Origin: Rhizobium sp. RU20A
Lineage (GTDB): Bacteria; Pseudomonadota; Alphaproteobacteria; Rhizobiales; Rhizobiaceae
Assembly: GCF_900155885.1 (NCBI RefSeq)
Contig: NZ_FTMB01000004.1
Span: forward strand, 230,396-294,395
Reading direction: 5' to 3'
Length of the DNA stretch: 64,000 bases
Shown here: positions 16,833 to 26,416 of the stretch, piece after piece
Numbering within the stretch: position 1 is the stretch's first letter
Layout of the letters: every line of letters starts with the position of its first letter
Notes under the pieces: generated by a model
What the model was told of the DNA's origin: nothing
Seen by the model: the letters and a program-made list of their open reading frames with translations, nothing else
The model's database searches: none
Translations under genes and position numbers: made by a program

Positions 16833-18530
16833 TCAGTAGAGCCGGGTGGCGGCTTTTTCTTCTGCCTGCGGGTCGCGCACGCCCGGATCATCCGGGGGGC
16901 GCCCAAAGAAGGGATCGACCAACTCGCCCTCACCGGCGAGGGCTGGTGCTTTCGCAGTGTCGGCTGGTTTCGCCACCGGTGCGGTTGCGGCCTTGACGGG
17001 CACGACCTTTGCCGGCTTCTCGACCACGGCGACGGGTTCCGGCACAGCCGGCGCTGCCTTCACTGCAACCGGCTTCTCGGCAGCGGACGCGGCGGGCTTC
17101 TCGGCGGCAGACGTGGCGGGGGTCGCGATGATGGTCGTGGGTGCCTTCTGCGGTTCCGCGGCCGGCTGCATGGGCTTTTCCGCCGGCTTGACGGGCGGCA
17201 GGCTGCGGATCGCGGCTTCCGCGTCGATGACGTCACCGCCGGCGGGGAGGACGGGCGTCTTCCACTCGAAGGCGTCAAGGCGGCCGGTCACGGGCGAGAC
17301 GGGCTGCCAATCGCCGCTTGCCACGCCATCGGCGATCCAGGTGGCGTCGCGCGGGGCCTTGAGGGCCTGGCTCATCCAGTGCCGGATGCGGGCGACGTCA
17401 CCGGTTTCGGCTTCCTCGATATCGGCAAGCAGCAGGAAGGCTTCCTCGCTCGGCGCCATGCGGGCGGCGGCTTCGGCCTTGGCGCGGGCGGTGGCGAATT
17501 CGCGGGCATCGAGCGCGGCGGAGGCGGTCGTCAGCAGGGAGACCGGATTGTTGGGCCGAATGGTCTCCAGCTTGGTGGCGCGCTTCAGGCGGTCCAGAGC
17601 GCTGTCGCCGCTGCGGGCGCGCACATAGAGCCTGGCGATCTCGGGATGGGCTTCTTGCTTCCAGGCCTTTTCGAGGATCGCGGCCCCCTTGCGCAGATTG
17701 TCCTCGCGAAGATAGGCCTTGGCGGCCAGCAGCGCGGCCGGCACGAAGCCGTCCGAGAGCTTCAGCGCTGTCTGGGCGTCGTCACGGGCGCCGCGCGGGT
17801 CGGCCTCAAGGCGGGCGCGGGCGCGGGCGGTGAGCAGCACAGCCTTCTTCCGCTCGGCTTCCTTGCGGTCGATGACGTGGGCGGCGCGGATCTGGTCGAT
17901 GAGATGAACCGCCTCATCCCAGGCGCCGGCCTGGCTCTTGTGGTCGAGCGTGGCGAGCGCCGCCCAGGCAAGGTGCGGAGCATTTGCCGCCGCGCGCTCG
18001 GCATATTGACGGGCGGCCTCGGTGGCGCCAAGGCGGCTTGCTTCAAGATAAAGGCCGCGCAGGCCAAGCTCGCGGGTTTCCGGATCGTCCGCCATTTGCT
18101 CGAATTTGCGGCGCGCATCGTCGTAGCGGCCTTCGATGAGGGCTGTCTGGGCTTCCAGCAGATGGATGAGCGGTTCCTGATCGGCGCGGATGAGGCCGCG
18201 GGCGCGCACGGTCATTTTCCGGGCAAGCGTCGCATCGCCGGCACCGGCGGCAATCAGGCCGGTGGAGAGGGCCTGGTAGCCACGGTCGCGCTTGCGGGCA
18301 CGGAAGTAGCGCGTGATGGTGTGCGGCGAGGCCATCAGCGTGCGCACCAGCCATATCGCAAAGAAGATCAGCGCCACAAGCGCCACGAGCACCGTCGCGG
18401 CCACCAGCAGCGACATTTCGATGCGCATGCCCATCCAGATGACGGAGAGCTCGCCTGGACGGTCGGCCAGCCAGGCAAAGCCGCTGCCGAGGGCGAGGAT
18501 GACGAGGACAAAGACGAGAATGCGGATCAT
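16833..18530 (-). CDS. hemY: HemY-type haem biosynthesis membrane protein
   Basis: A 565-residue inner-membrane protein: two hydrophobic spans at about 3-20 and 40-65, then a TPR-like helical domain (about 90-400) as in the HemY N-terminal family. A long C-terminal tail (about 415-535) is low-complexity, rich in Ala, Pro, Lys and Val. This proteobacterial HemY is unrelated to the oxygen-dependent protoporphyrinogen oxidase of the same name; its exact role in haem synthesis is unsettled. It lies 9 nt after the mitofilin-like gene in the hemC-hemD cluster. Confidence 0.88.
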   Translation of the reverse strand: MIRILVFVLVILALGSGFAWLADRPGELSVIWMGMRIEMSLLVAATVLVALVALIFFAIWLVRTLMASPHTITRYFRARKRDRGYQALSTGLIAAGAGDATLARKMTVRARGLIRADQEPLIHLLEAQTALIEGRYDDARRKFEQMADDPETRELGLRGLYLEASRLGATEAARQYAERAAANAPHLAWAALATLDHKSQAGAWDEAVHLIDQIRAAHVIDRKEAERKKAVLLTARARARLEADPRGARDDAQTALKLSDGFVPAALLAAKAYLREDNLRKGAAILEKAWKQEAHPEIARLYVRARSGDSALDRLKRATKLETIRPNNPVSLLTTASAALDAREFATARAKAEAAARMAPSEEAFLLLADIEEAETGDVARIRHWMSQALKAPRDATWIADGVASGDWQPVSPVTGRLDAFEWKTPVLPAGGDVIDAEAAIRSLPPVKPAEKPMQPAAEPQKAPTTIIATPATSAAEKPAASAAEKPVAVKAAPAVPEPVAVVEKPAKVVPVKAATAPVAKPADTAKAPALAGEGELVDPFFGRPPDDPGVRDPQAEEKAATRLY

Positions 18531-18539
18531 GGTTCGTCC

Positions 18540-19853
18540 TCAACCCTGGTTGCTGGTGGTGACCGGTGCGGCCACGGCGCTGTCAATGGCAGCTTCCACG
18601 GCAATGCGGCGGTCGAGCTTGCGGCGGAAATCGGCGCCGGCCGTCTTGGCGGCTTCCGGCAGGGTGTCCCATTCCAGCGCGGCGGCCTTGAGGTCGCCGT
18701 TGGTCAGGGCGCGCTCGATGCGGGCGACGGCTGCATCCGGACCATCGCCGGCGACGTCGCCGACCGGGCGGATGCGCACCGCCGATGCGGCACTGTCGAG
18801 CAGGCGGCCGAAGACGCCCTGGTTGGGATCGCGCTGGCGCACGGCATCGAGCATCGCATCGGCAACGGCCGGGAAGGCGTCGATGAGATCGGCGCGGGTC
18901 GCAACGCCGCCTTGCGCGTCCTCGCTGAGAGGAGCGATGGCGGGATCATCGGGCGCGACGGACTTGAAGGCATCGAGTTCGGCAAGATAGGGGCCGCCGC
19001 GATCGATCGCGGTCTTGAGCGCCGTGACGGCAACGGCGCGGGCAAGGCGCGTCTCGGCCGTCGGCTCGGCCAGCTTTTTCTCGATGGTGTCAAGGCGGGT
19101 TGTGAGATCGCTGCGGGCCGAATCGGCAGAGCCGGTGCTCGCCTGAAGGCTGGCGACGGCAGCTGAGAGATCGGCAAGCTGTTGGTTCAGCGGTGCGAGA
19201 TCGACGCTTTGCGTTTCCGTCGTCTTCTGCTCAAGGGCGGCGAGGCGTTGTTCCACGGGGGCAAGATCGGCCGGAGCGCCCTGATTTGCGGACTTCAGGC
19301 TTTCAACCTCGGCCTGAAGGGCTGTGAGCGCTTCGCTGTCGGCTTCACGCGGCGCGAGCGAGGGCAGGACCCCGGCATATTGCAGGCCGCCGGCGGCGAC
19401 CAGTACGACGAGGCCGCCGAGAATGCCGGCCGCGAGCGCGCCGCTAGTCGAAGTGCCGGAGGGCTTGTGGGTCGCGGCGGGCCCGGATGTAGGCGTCGCG
19501 GTCTCTGCCCGGGCCGGTGACGGTTCTTCGCCGAAAGCGGCCGCCGCATCGGCGGCGGCATCGCGCGGCCGATCGGACGGCGTGTCGGCCACATCCGCGG
19601 CTGTTGTGGGCGCATCCTCGACACGGCTGCTCTCCAGTGTTGCCGTGGAGGCCTCGGCTTGCTCTGGCATGGCCTGCGTCGACAGGGGATCGGCCTGCGG
19701 CTTTTCCGGCGCGGTCAGTGCCGGCTCGCCTGCATCCTTGCCGCCGTCCGTGTCCACATCGGCCTTCACCACGGGATCGGCGCTCAGGTCGATCGTCGTC
19801 GGTTGCTCGTTGCTCTCGCCCGGCTTGCGGCGTGACGGTGGTTTGGAGGCCAT
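18540..19853 (-). CDS. Mitofilin-like membrane protein (COG4223 type)
   Basis: A 437-residue protein: a disordered acidic/Pro-rich N-terminus (1-135), a single span (about 138-160), coiled-coil-like heptads (about 170-265 with repeated LAAL/LADL blocks) and a helical C-terminal domain (about 280-437). This architecture and the position between hemD and hemY match the alphaproteobacterial mitofilin/Mic60 homologues, which help shape or tether inner membranes. The assignment rests on architecture and synteny, since the sequence is low-complexity. Confidence 0.8.
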   Translation of the reverse strand: MASKPPSRRKPGESNEQPTTIDLSADPVVKADVDTDGGKDAGEPALTAPEKPQADPLSTQAMPEQAEASTATLESSRVEDAPTTAADVADTPSDRPRDAAADAAAAFGEEPSPARAETATPTSGPAATHKPSGTSTSGALAAGILGGLVVLVAAGGLQYAGVLPSLAPREADSEALTALQAEVESLKSANQGAPADLAPVEQRLAALEQKTTETQSVDLAPLNQQLADLSAAVASLQASTGSADSARSDLTTRLDTIEKKLAEPTAETRLARAVAVTALKTAIDRGGPYLAELDAFKSVAPDDPAIAPLSEDAQGGVATRADLIDAFPAVADAMLDAVRQRDPNQGVFGRLLDSAASAVRIRPVGDVAGDGPDAAVARIERALTNGDLKAAALEWDTLPEAAKTAGADFRRKLDRRIAVEAAIDSAVAAPVTTSNQG

Positions 19854-19940
19854 GATTGTCTTCCCGTTTCCGTTCCTTGAGACAAACTAGTCACCGGGCG
19901 GCAGGAGGAAAAGGGCCGATCGGCAAATTCAATCGAAAGC

Positions 19941-20702
19941 TCAAGCAAGGGTGGCAAGAAGCAGGTCTTCATCCGGCCGCGCAGGCGGCTCGGCGACGCT
20001 CAGCGTCGCAGGCAGAACGCCGGCAATGGCAGGGCTGAGCGGGTGCCATGTCATCTGCCGTGAAAGGTCCGACAGGATGTCGCCCTGGAGAAGGGTAATG
20101 AGCGCTCTCGCGGTTTCGCCGGAATAGACGAGCACGGCTTGCGGCACCGAGGATGACAGCCGCGCCTCGACGGCTGCCCGCTCATAATCGAGCGGCTGCA
20201 TCGTGTAGCAAACGGCGACCGAGAGGGGGATGCCAGCGGCGCAAAGGGCATCTTCGAGCCCGCGGGCGCGCGGACGACCGGCCAGATAGATCACGCCGGC
20301 CGATGCCTGCGGGGCGCGAGCGATTGCAGCGGCAAGATCGGCGCCATTTCCCTCGCCGGTCACGATGTCGCGAAAACCGAGGGATTTCGCCATCGCGGCC
20401 GTGGCCTGTCCCACGGCGAAGAGCGGGCGTGACAGATGCGGAACGAGGGCCTCGCCGAGGCTTTCCAGTGCCCGCAGTGCTTCGGCGCTGGTGACGGCGA
20501 TGACGCAGGGTGGCGAAGAGGGTTGGCCACCGGCTTGTGATGCGCCGCGCCGGGCGGAGCTGCCGTTGAGGGCGCGCAGGGCCGCCTGGGGATCGTGACG
20601 GGCGCGGGACAGCGGCAGCAGGATCGGGACATGGCCGAGCGCCACCAGCTTTTCCGCCGTCCTCGTGGCAGCGGGCTCGGGCCTTGTGACGAGGACGCGC
20701 AT
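19941..20702 (-). CDS. hemD: Uroporphyrinogen-III synthase
   Basis: A 253-residue HemD. It starts MRVLVTRPEPAATRTAEKL, the typical N-terminus of the family, with the two-lobed Rossmann-like layout and a conserved Tyr-containing segment (SAGVIYLAGRPRARGLEDAL, split around residue 140). It cyclises hydroxymethylbilane to uroporphyrinogen III. HemD is poorly conserved, so adjacency to hemC (4-nt gap) is a strong part of the call. Confidence 0.9.
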   Translation of the reverse strand: MRVLVTRPEPAATRTAEKLVALGHVPILLPLSRARHDPQAALRALNGSSARRGASQAGGQPSSPPCVIAVTSAEALRALESLGEALVPHLSRPLFAVGQATAAMAKSLGFRDIVTGEGNGADLAAAIARAPQASAGVIYLAGRPRARGLEDALCAAGIPLSVAVCYTMQPLDYERAAVEARLSSSVPQAVLVYSGETARALITLLQGDILSDLSRQMTWHPLSPAIAGVLPATLSVAEPPARPDEDLLLATLA

Positions 20703-20706
20703 GCGA

Positions 20707-21636
20707 TCAGGACCAGTTCTCGAAGAAGGCGGTTCCAGCTGCGGCTCTCACCCTTTCTCCGGCCATGGCGCCGATCGCCTCGGCTTTGCCCGCCGGCCCC
20801 TCGCCGGAGACCCTGTGGCTTTGTTTGCCGTCCGGCGACAGGATCATGCCGGAGAAGGTGATGTGTCCCCCCTCGGCGCGGGCAAGGCCGGCAATGGGGG
20901 TGCGGCAGGAGCCGTCGAGCGCCCCTAGGAAGGCGCGTTCGCAGGTGACGGCGGCAAAGGTCTCCGCGTCGTTGATGGCGGCAAGGAGATCGTTGACGAC
21001 AGAATTGTCGGTGCGGCTTTCGATGCAGATCGCACCCTGCGCCGGGGCGGGCGGGAAGCGCTCGGGATCCAGCAGTTCCGTCACCACCTCCGCCTTGTTG
21101 AGGCGCCGAAGCCCCGCATAGGCCAAGAGCGTTGCATCCACCTGCCCCTCGGCCAGCTTGCGCAGGCGCGTATCGACCAGGCCGCGATAGGTGATGACCT
21201 CGATATCGGGCCTCAGGCTGCGGATGAGGGCCTGCCGCCGCAGGGAGGAAGAGCCGATGACGGCGCCGCGCGGCAGTTCCATCAGCGTTTGCGCCATGCG
21301 ACCAATGAAGGCGTCGCGCACATCCTCGCGCGGCAGATAGGCCGAGAGCACGAGGCCTTCCGGCAGGCGGGTCGGCATGTCCTTGGAGGAGTGCACGGCA
21401 AAATCGAGGTCGCCGGACAGAAGCTTGTCTTCAAGCTCCTGCGTGAAGAGACCCTTGCCGCCGATCTCCGACAAGGCCCGGTCGGTGATGCGGTCGCCGG
21501 CGGTCGACATCACGACGATCTCGAACATCTCCTGCGGCAGCGCGTGGGCGGCCATCAGGCGGTCGCGGGTCTCGTGGGCCTGGGCAAGCGCCAGCGGGCT
21601 GCCACGCGTGCCGATGCGGAAAGGTTTTGTTTGCAT
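20707..21636 (-). CDS. hemC: Hydroxymethylbilane synthase (porphobilinogen deaminase)
   Basis: A 309-residue HemC of normal length. [14 protein letters not shown] (7-20), HSSKDMPT (82-89), GSSSLRRQA (128-136) and the dipyrromethane-cofactor Cys244 in GSCRTPI are all present. It condenses four porphobilinogen units into hydroxymethylbilane in the cytosol. It is divergent from tsaD with an 84-nt gap, and is the first gene of the hemC-hemD block. Confidence 0.97.
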   Translation of the reverse strand: MQTKPFRIGTRGSPLALAQAHETRDRLMAAHALPQEMFEIVVMSTAGDRITDRALSEIGGKGLFTQELEDKLLSGDLDFAVHSSKDMPTRLPEGLVLSAYLPREDVRDAFIGRMAQTLMELPRGAVIGSSSLRRQALIRSLRPDIEVITYRGLVDTRLRKLAEGQVDATLLAYAGLRRLNKAEVVTELLDPERFPPAPAQGAICIESRTDNSVVNDLLAAINDAETFAAVTCERAFLGALDGSCRTPIAGLARAEGGHITFSGMILSPDGKQSHRVSGEGPAGKAEAIGAMAGERVRAAAGTAFFENWS

Positions 21637-21720
21637 CCATGCGCATCCATTGTTACCGGATGACCTGTACCGGCCTTTGACGGCCTCCGCAATGTGTCCG
21701 ACTGCTCAGGGTCAAACCCC

Positions 21721-22818
21721 ATGACCGCGCCCCTCACCCTTCTCGGAATCGAGACCAGTTGCGACGAGACCGCAGCCGCGATCGTGCGCCGGTTTCCCGA
21801 TGGTCGCGGCGATATTCTGGGCGAGACGGTGCTGAGCCAGCTCGAAGAACACAGCGCCTATGGCGGCGTCGTCCCGGAGATCGCGGCACGCGCCCATGTG
21901 GAGGCACTCGACACGCTGATCGAGGAGGCGCTGCTGCGTGCCGACATGCGCCTTGCCGACGTCGATGCCATTGCCGCCACCTCCGGTCCCGGACTCATTG
22001 GCGGGCTGATCGTTGGCCTGATGACGGGCAAGGCGCTGGCGCTGGCCACCGGCAAGCCTCTCTATGGCATCAATCATCTCGAAGGCCATGCGCTGACGGC
22101 GCGGCTGACCGACGGGCTCGACTTTCCCTTCCTGATGCTCCTTGTTTCCGGTGGCCACACGCAGTTGGTGCTGGTGCGCGGTGTCGGGGACTACGAGCGC
22201 TGGGGCACGACCATCGACGATGCCTTGGGCGAGGCCTTCGACAAGACCGCCAAGCTGATTGGCCTTCCCTATCCCGGCGGCCCGGCGGTGGAGCAGGCGG
22301 CGCGGACCGGCGATCCAGAGCGTTTCTCCCTGCCCCGCCCAATGGTTGGCGAGGCGCGGCTCGATTTCTCCTTTTCCGGTCTGAAGACCGCCGTTCGGCA
22401 GGCGGCCGAAAGCGTCGCGCCCCTGACAGAGCAGGATGTCGCCGATATCTGCGCCTCCTTCCAGAGCGCCGTGGCGCGCACCCTCAAGGACCGCATCGGC
22501 CGCGGACTGGATCGCTTTCGTGAGCGTTACGGTTCGGCCGTGCCGCAGCCGGCGCTGGTCGTTGCCGGCGGCGTTGCGGCCAATACGGTGCTGCGCGCCA
22601 TGCTGTCGGATCTGTGCAGCGCGAAACGCTTCCGCTTCGTCGCGCCGCCGATCCGCCTTTGCACCGACAATGCCGTGATGATCGCCTGGGCCGGTGCCGA
22701 GCGGATGGCCTGCGGCTTGCAGGCCGATAGTCTCGATGTGGCGCCGCGTTCGCGCTGGCCGCTGGATGCCGAGGCGGTTGCGCTCGTCGGTTCCGGGCGG
22801 CGGGGGGCAAAGTCATGA
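21721..22818 (+). CDS. tsaD: tRNA threonylcarbamoyladenosine synthase subunit TsaD
   Basis: A 365-residue Gcp/Kae1/TsaD protein. [10 protein letters not shown] is at 9-18, the metal ligands His119 and His123 are in NHLEGH, and VSGGHTQL and [10 protein letters not shown] are present. With TsaB and TsaE it transfers the threonylcarbamoyl group to A37 of ANN-decoding tRNAs. The start at 21721 matches the family N-terminus; an ATG nine codons earlier is weaker. Its stop overlaps the gpsA start (ATGA). Confidence 0.97.
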   Translation: MTAPLTLLGIETSCDETAAAIVRRFPDGRGDILGETVLSQLEEHSAYGGVVPEIAARAHVEALDTLIEEALLRADMRLADVDAIAATSGPGLIGGLIVGLMTGKALALATGKPLYGINHLEGHALTARLTDGLDFPFLMLLVSGGHTQLVLVRGVGDYERWGTTIDDALGEAFDKTAKLIGLPYPGGPAVEQAARTGDPERFSLPRPMVGEARLDFSFSGLKTAVRQAAESVAPLTEQDVADICASFQSAVARTLKDRIGRGLDRFRERYGSAVPQPALVVAGGVAANTVLRAMLSDLCSAKRFRFVAPPIRLCTDNAVMIAWAGAERMACGLQADSLDVAPRSRWPLDAEAVALVGSGRRGAKS

Positions 22819-23807
22819 TGGTGCCGCGGGACGATATCGTCGTCATCGGTTCCGGCGCCTTCGGCACGGCTCTGGCAAGCGTCGCGGCCTTGACGGGACG
22901 GGCGCCGGTGACGCTGCTCTGCCGCCGGCCGGAGGTTGCGGATACATTGACCGATAGCCGGCTCAATGAAAGGGCACTGCCCGGCACCCGGTTGCCCGAT
23001 GCGCTCGCCGTCTCGTCCGATCCTGCCGTGCTGGGTCGGGCTGGGACGGTGCTGTTTGCCATGCCGTCGCAGGCGCATGCCGAGGCGGCTTCCGTCTATG
23101 GTCCGTATCTGCGGCCAGGTTCGGTCATCGTTACCTGCGCCAAGGGGCTGGAGAAGACGACCTCGCGGCTTTTGACGGCCGTGCTGGAGGCCGGGCTGCC
23201 CGGCCATCCGGTCGCGGCGCTCTCGGGCCCCGGCTTTGCCGCCGACATAGCGCGCGGCCTGCCGACGGCCATGGTGGTGGCGGCCGAGGAGGCGCGGCTG
23301 GCGGCTTCGCTCGCCGTTGCGCTCTCCGGTCCCACCTTTCGCCTCTATGCCTCGACGGACCGGATCGGCGTGCAACTCGGTGGTGCGCTGAAGAACGTGC
23401 TGGCGATTGCCTGTGGCATCGTCGAGGGCGCGGGGCTCGGCGAATCGGCGCGCGCGGCGCTCATTTCCCGTGGTCTTGCGGAATTGTCGCGTTTCGTGGC
23501 GGCCGAGGGCGGAGAGGCGGAGACGGTCAGCGGACTTTCCGGGCTCGGCGACCTCGTGCTGACGGGCACGTCGCACCAGTCGCGCAACCTTCGTTTCGGC
23601 ATCGCGCTGGGGCGGGGCAGGGGCGCCAGCGCCTCCGGCGGCGATCTGGTCGAGGGCGCCTTTACCGCCTCCGTCGCTGCGGCCGCGGCGCGCCGGCTTG
23701 GCATCGACCTGCCGATCACCGCAGCCGTCGCCGATATCATCGAGGGGCGCCTTGATGTGCGCACCGCGCTCGAACAACTCATGTCCCGCCCGATCCGCGA
23801 GGAGTGA
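22815..23807 (+). CDS. gpsA: Glycerol-3-phosphate dehydrogenase [NAD(P)+]
   Basis: A 330-residue GpsA: NAD(P)-binding GSGAFGTAL (12-20), SGPGFAAD and the active-site lysine region [12 protein letters not shown]. It reduces dihydroxyacetone phosphate to sn-glycerol-3-phosphate for phospholipid synthesis in the cytosol. It overlaps tsaD by 4 nt, so the two are translationally coupled, an order common in rhizobia. Confidence 0.95.
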   Translation: MMVPRDDIVVIGSGAFGTALASVAALTGRAPVTLLCRRPEVADTLTDSRLNERALPGTRLPDALAVSSDPAVLGRAGTVLFAMPSQAHAEAASVYGPYLRPGSVIVTCAKGLEKTTSRLLTAVLEAGLPGHPVAALSGPGFAADIARGLPTAMVVAAEEARLAASLAVALSGPTFRLYASTDRIGVQLGGALKNVLAIACGIVEGAGLGESARAALISRGLAELSRFVAAEGGEAETVSGLSGLGDLVLTGTSHQSRNLRFGIALGRGRGASASGGDLVEGAFTASVAAAAARRLGIDLPITAAVADIIEGRLDVRTALEQLMSRPIREE

Positions 23808-23843
23808 CCGGCGGGTCATCCTTATCCCTCAACGGAGGCTTCC

Positions 23844-24137
23844 ATGCTCTACGCTCTTTTGTGCACCGACCGTCCCGACAGCCTGCAACTGCGGCTCGAC
23901 ACACGCCCGGACCACGTCGCCTTCCTCAACGATCTCAACGAGAAGGGAATCCTCAAGATGGCCGGCCCCTTCCTCAATGACGAGGGCAAGCCGATGGGGA
24001 GCCTTGTCATCGTCGAGGCCGAGAACAAGGAAGCGGCCGCGGCCCTCGGTGCTGGGGATCCCTATGCCAAGGCCGGGCTTTTCGCCGCCGTCGAGGTGAA
24101 GGCCTTCAATTGGGTCTTCAACAAGCCCGAGGCATAA
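23844..24137 (+). CDS. YciI-family protein
   Basis: A 97-residue YciI/YCII-domain protein. It begins MLYALLCTDRPDSLQLRL and has the family-typical AGPFLNDEGKPMGSLVIVEA segment (about 40-59) and a conserved His-Asp pair region near DTRPDHVAFL. Members are small dimeric enzymes or enzyme-like proteins of mostly unknown activity. It is preceded by a good AACGGAGGC ribosome-binding site and shares its stop with an ATG of the next gene. Confidence 0.88.
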   Translation: MLYALLCTDRPDSLQLRLDTRPDHVAFLNDLNEKGILKMAGPFLNDEGKPMGSLVIVEAENKEAAAALGAGDPYAKAGLFAAVEVKAFNWVFNKPEA

Positions 24138-24142
24138 TGGAC

Positions 24143-24577
24143 ATGGCAAATTTCTGGCTCTACAAGTCCGAGCCCTTCAAGTGGTCCTGGCAGATGCAGA
24201 AGGATGCTGGCGCCGAAGGCACCGAATGGACCGGCGTGCGCAACTATCTCGCCCGCAACAACATGCGTGCCATGCAGATCGGCGACAAGGGCTTCTTCTA
24301 CCATTCCAACGAGGGCCTGGAGGTTGTCGGGATCACCGAGGTCTGCGCCCTCAGCCACCCCGATTCGACCGCCGAGGGCGATCTACGCTGGGACTGCGTG
24401 GACATCCGCGCCGTGGCGGATATGCCGAAGCCGGTCTCGCTGAAGGACATCAAGGCCAATCCGAAGCTGGAAAACATGTCGCTCGTGACCTCCATGCGCC
24501 TGTCGGTGCAGCCGGTGACGGAGGAGGAATATCTTGAAGTCTGCCGCATGGGCGGGCTCGACAATCCACCGCGCTGA
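24143..24577 (+). CDS. EVE-domain protein
   Basis: A 144-residue single-domain protein of the EVE (PUA-like) fold: starts MANFWLYKSEPFKWSW, then GTEWTGVRNYLARNNMRAMQ and GDKGFFYHSNEG, all EVE hallmarks. EVE domains can bind modified nucleobases, but the specific ligand is unknown. An ATG at 24137 (overlapping the YciI stop) would add two residues; 24143 fits the common family N-terminus. It lies within a tsaD-gpsA-yciI-EVE-methyltransferase run, suggesting cotranscription. Confidence 0.88.
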   Translation: MANFWLYKSEPFKWSWQMQKDAGAEGTEWTGVRNYLARNNMRAMQIGDKGFFYHSNEGLEVVGITEVCALSHPDSTAEGDLRWDCVDIRAVADMPKPVSLKDIKANPKLENMSLVTSMRLSVQPVTEEEYLEVCRMGGLDNPPR

Positions 24578-24608
24578 CCGCGCTGCGAATTACGGGCGAG
24601 GGCAGGCG

Positions 24609-25256
24609 GTGAAGACGGATCCTGAACGCTTCATTCTCGACAACACCGCCATCCTGATGCCGCCGCATGTGCCGGAAATCCGGCTGCATCTCGCCAGCGA
24701 AGCCCATGATCTGTGGCTGAAGACCGAGGAGGAACTGGATGAGATCGGCCTGCCACCGCCCTTCTGGGCCTTCGCCTGGGCCGGCGGGCAGGGGCTAGCG
24801 CGTTACGTGCTCGACCATCGCGAGGTGGTGGCCGGGCGGCGCGTCTTCGATCTGGCGACGGGTTCGGGCCTTGTGGCGATCGCCGCGCGTCTTGCCGGTG
24901 CGTGCGCCGTGACGGCCTGCGATATCGATCCCTGGGCGGGAACGGCGGTGCGGCTGAACGCCGCCCTCAATGGCGCCGATCTCGTCTTCTGCGGCGAGGA
25001 CCGGGTGGGGCAGCCGCTCGATACCGATGTGCTGCTGGCCGGGGATGTCTTCTACGACAAGGGCTTTGCCAATCTTCTCGTGCCGTGGTTCACGGCCCTG
25101 ACGGCGGCCGGGGTGACCGTCATCGTCGGCGATCCCGGCCGCAGCTATTGTCCGCGCGACCGGCTTGAGGTGCTCGCCACCTACAGCGTTCCGGTCTCCC
25201 GGGCGCTGGAGGACAGCGAGGTCAAGAAAACCACCGTCTGGCGGTTTCGCGGCTGA
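24609..25256 (+). CDS. Class I methyltransferase, ETF-beta lysine methyltransferase-like
   Basis: A 215-residue SAM-dependent methyltransferase. PPPFWAFAWAGGQGLARYVLD, DLATGSGLVAIAA (SAM-binding motif I), DIDPWAG, GDVFYDKGFA and GDPGRSY correspond closely to motifs in the ETFBKMT/METTL20 family, which methylate lysines of electron-transfer flavoprotein beta. It is often mis-annotated as a ribosomal L11 methyltransferase. The start is GTG at 24609, with AGGGCAGG before it. The target in this organism is inference. Confidence 0.82.
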   Translation: MKTDPERFILDNTAILMPPHVPEIRLHLASEAHDLWLKTEEELDEIGLPPPFWAFAWAGGQGLARYVLDHREVVAGRRVFDLATGSGLVAIAARLAGACAVTACDIDPWAGTAVRLNAALNGADLVFCGEDRVGQPLDTDVLLAGDVFYDKGFANLLVPWFTALTAAGVTVIVGDPGRSYCPRDRLEVLATYSVPVSRALEDSEVKKTTVWRFRG

Positions 25257-25271
25257 CGGGCCGCTCGAGGG

Positions 25272-25706
25272 TCAGGGTCTCACCACGCAGACGCCAGCTT
25301 CGTAGGAGCAGGCACTGCGATTGGCCGATGGCGTGACGTGGATGATCTTTGCGGCGTCGTTCTTTTCAACGATGGGAACGCCCGCCCGGGGCCATGCGCC
25401 CCTGTTGTGATCGACCTGGATGTAGACGCCGTTGCCGGGAATGCGTACGGCCGACAATCCGCCCGTGTAGGTACCGATGCCCGGTACGACGCTCGGCAGG
25501 CCGTTGCCGCCATGGATCGGTTGCTGGGTTTGGCTGAAAGGTCCGCCGGAGAAGCGGTATCCGCCATCGGTGCTTCGGTCGCCCCGGCCGCCGTACCCGT
25601 CACCGTAGTCGCCGGCCATGGCCAAGGGGGCCGCGGCAAGGAGGCCGGCGGCCAAGAACGTTGCTAATCCTTTTGTTGCATATCCTGCGACAGATTTTCC
25701 CACCAT
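25272..25706 (-). CDS. Small exported hypothetical protein (144 aa)
   Basis: Residues 1-31 form a signal peptide ending ...PLAMA-GD, so the mature protein of about 113 residues is secreted or periplasmic. It has a glycine-rich N-terminus (GDYGDGYGGRGD), a GNGVYIQVDHN segment and a C-terminal Cys pair (SACSYEAGVCVVRP). The ATG at 25706 has a perfect GGAGG upstream. Family not recognised. A CtrA-like TTAA-N7-TTAA site lies about 21 nt upstream, so cell-cycle control is possible. Confidence 0.7.
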   Translation of the reverse strand: MVGKSVAGYATKGLATFLAAGLLAAAPLAMAGDYGDGYGGRGDRSTDGGYRFSGGPFSQTQQPIHGGNGLPSVVPGIGTYTGGLSAVRIPGNGVYIQVDHNRGAWPRAGVPIVEKNDAAKIIHVTPSANRSACSYEAGVCVVRP

Positions 25707-25726
25707 TGTCGAACCTCCGGGGCATG

Positions 25727-25742
25727 TTAACCCTTTATTAAC
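25727..25742. promoter_or_regulatory. CtrA-like box TTAA-N7-TTAAC
   Basis: TTAACCC repeats at 25727-25733 and 25738-25744 place two TTAA tetramers exactly 7 nt apart, the consensus for the alphaproteobacterial cell-cycle regulator CtrA. It lies close to the start of the minus-strand gene (25706), with sdhC 267 nt away on the other side. The rest of the gap to 26008 holds a TTAACGTTAA palindrome (25799-25808) and no gene. Confidence 0.5.
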
Positions 25743-26008
25743 CCGGAAGATGGCCCTCTTTGTTCCCGATGTCACGGATTCGGCAGGGATTTCGGTTCTT
25801 AACGTTAATTGGGAGCCCGCAATGGCGCATCACTTGCTGCACCGCGAGAGGGCAAGCCGATTTAATCGATTTTGCTTCCCGGACGGACTTGTCGTTGAAA
25901 CTTCCGGGGATTAAAGCTCCGCAATGAAAATAAGGCACAATTGGGTGCATGGCCGGATAGACTGCGTCGCAGACAGGCGCGCTTAGCCGGCAATACCGTG
26001 AGGTTCAG

Positions 26009-26401
26009 ATGACGAATGTCACCAAAGGCCGGCCTCTCTCGCCGCATCTTCAAATCTACAAGCCGATCCCGACCATGGTCATGTCGATTCTGCACCGCAT
26101 CACCGGCGGAGCCCTCTACGTCGGCACCATCCTCGTTGCCTGGTGGCTGGTTGCCGCCGCTTCCGGCGAGGCCTATTACGACTGGGTGAGTTGGGCTTTC
26201 GGCACCTGGATCGGCCGTCTGGTTCTCTTCGGCTACACCTGGGCACTCGTGCATCACATGCTGGGCGGTCTTCGCCACTTCATGTGGGACATGGGGCACG
26301 GCTATGAGAAGCATTTTTCGACCAAACTCGCCAAGGCCACGCCCGTCGCCTCGATTGCTCTCACGCTGGTGATCTGGATCATCGGCTATGCCGTACGCTG
26401 A
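26009..26401 (+). CDS. sdhC: Succinate dehydrogenase cytochrome b556 subunit
   Basis: A 130-residue three-span membrane anchor. RPLSPHLQIYKP at the N-terminus and SILHRITGGALY (about 30-41) are SdhC hallmarks, and HHMLGGLRHFMWD (about 84-96) carries the haem-ligand histidine. It anchors complex II and forms the quinone site with SdhD. First gene of sdhCDAB; the gap to sdhD is 15 nt. Confidence 0.95.
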   Translation: MTNVTKGRPLSPHLQIYKPIPTMVMSILHRITGGALYVGTILVAWWLVAAASGEAYYDWVSWAFGTWIGRLVLFGYTWALVHHMLGGLRHFMWDMGHGYEKHFSTKLAKATPVASIALTLVIWIIGYAVR

Positions 26402-26416
26402 CCGGGGAGACCTCTG

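Noticed and set aside
16350..19166. Very long open frame opposite hemY and the mitofilin-like gene
   Set aside because: An antisense shadow caused by high GC; no ribosome-binding site or domain, while hemY has a clear architecture.
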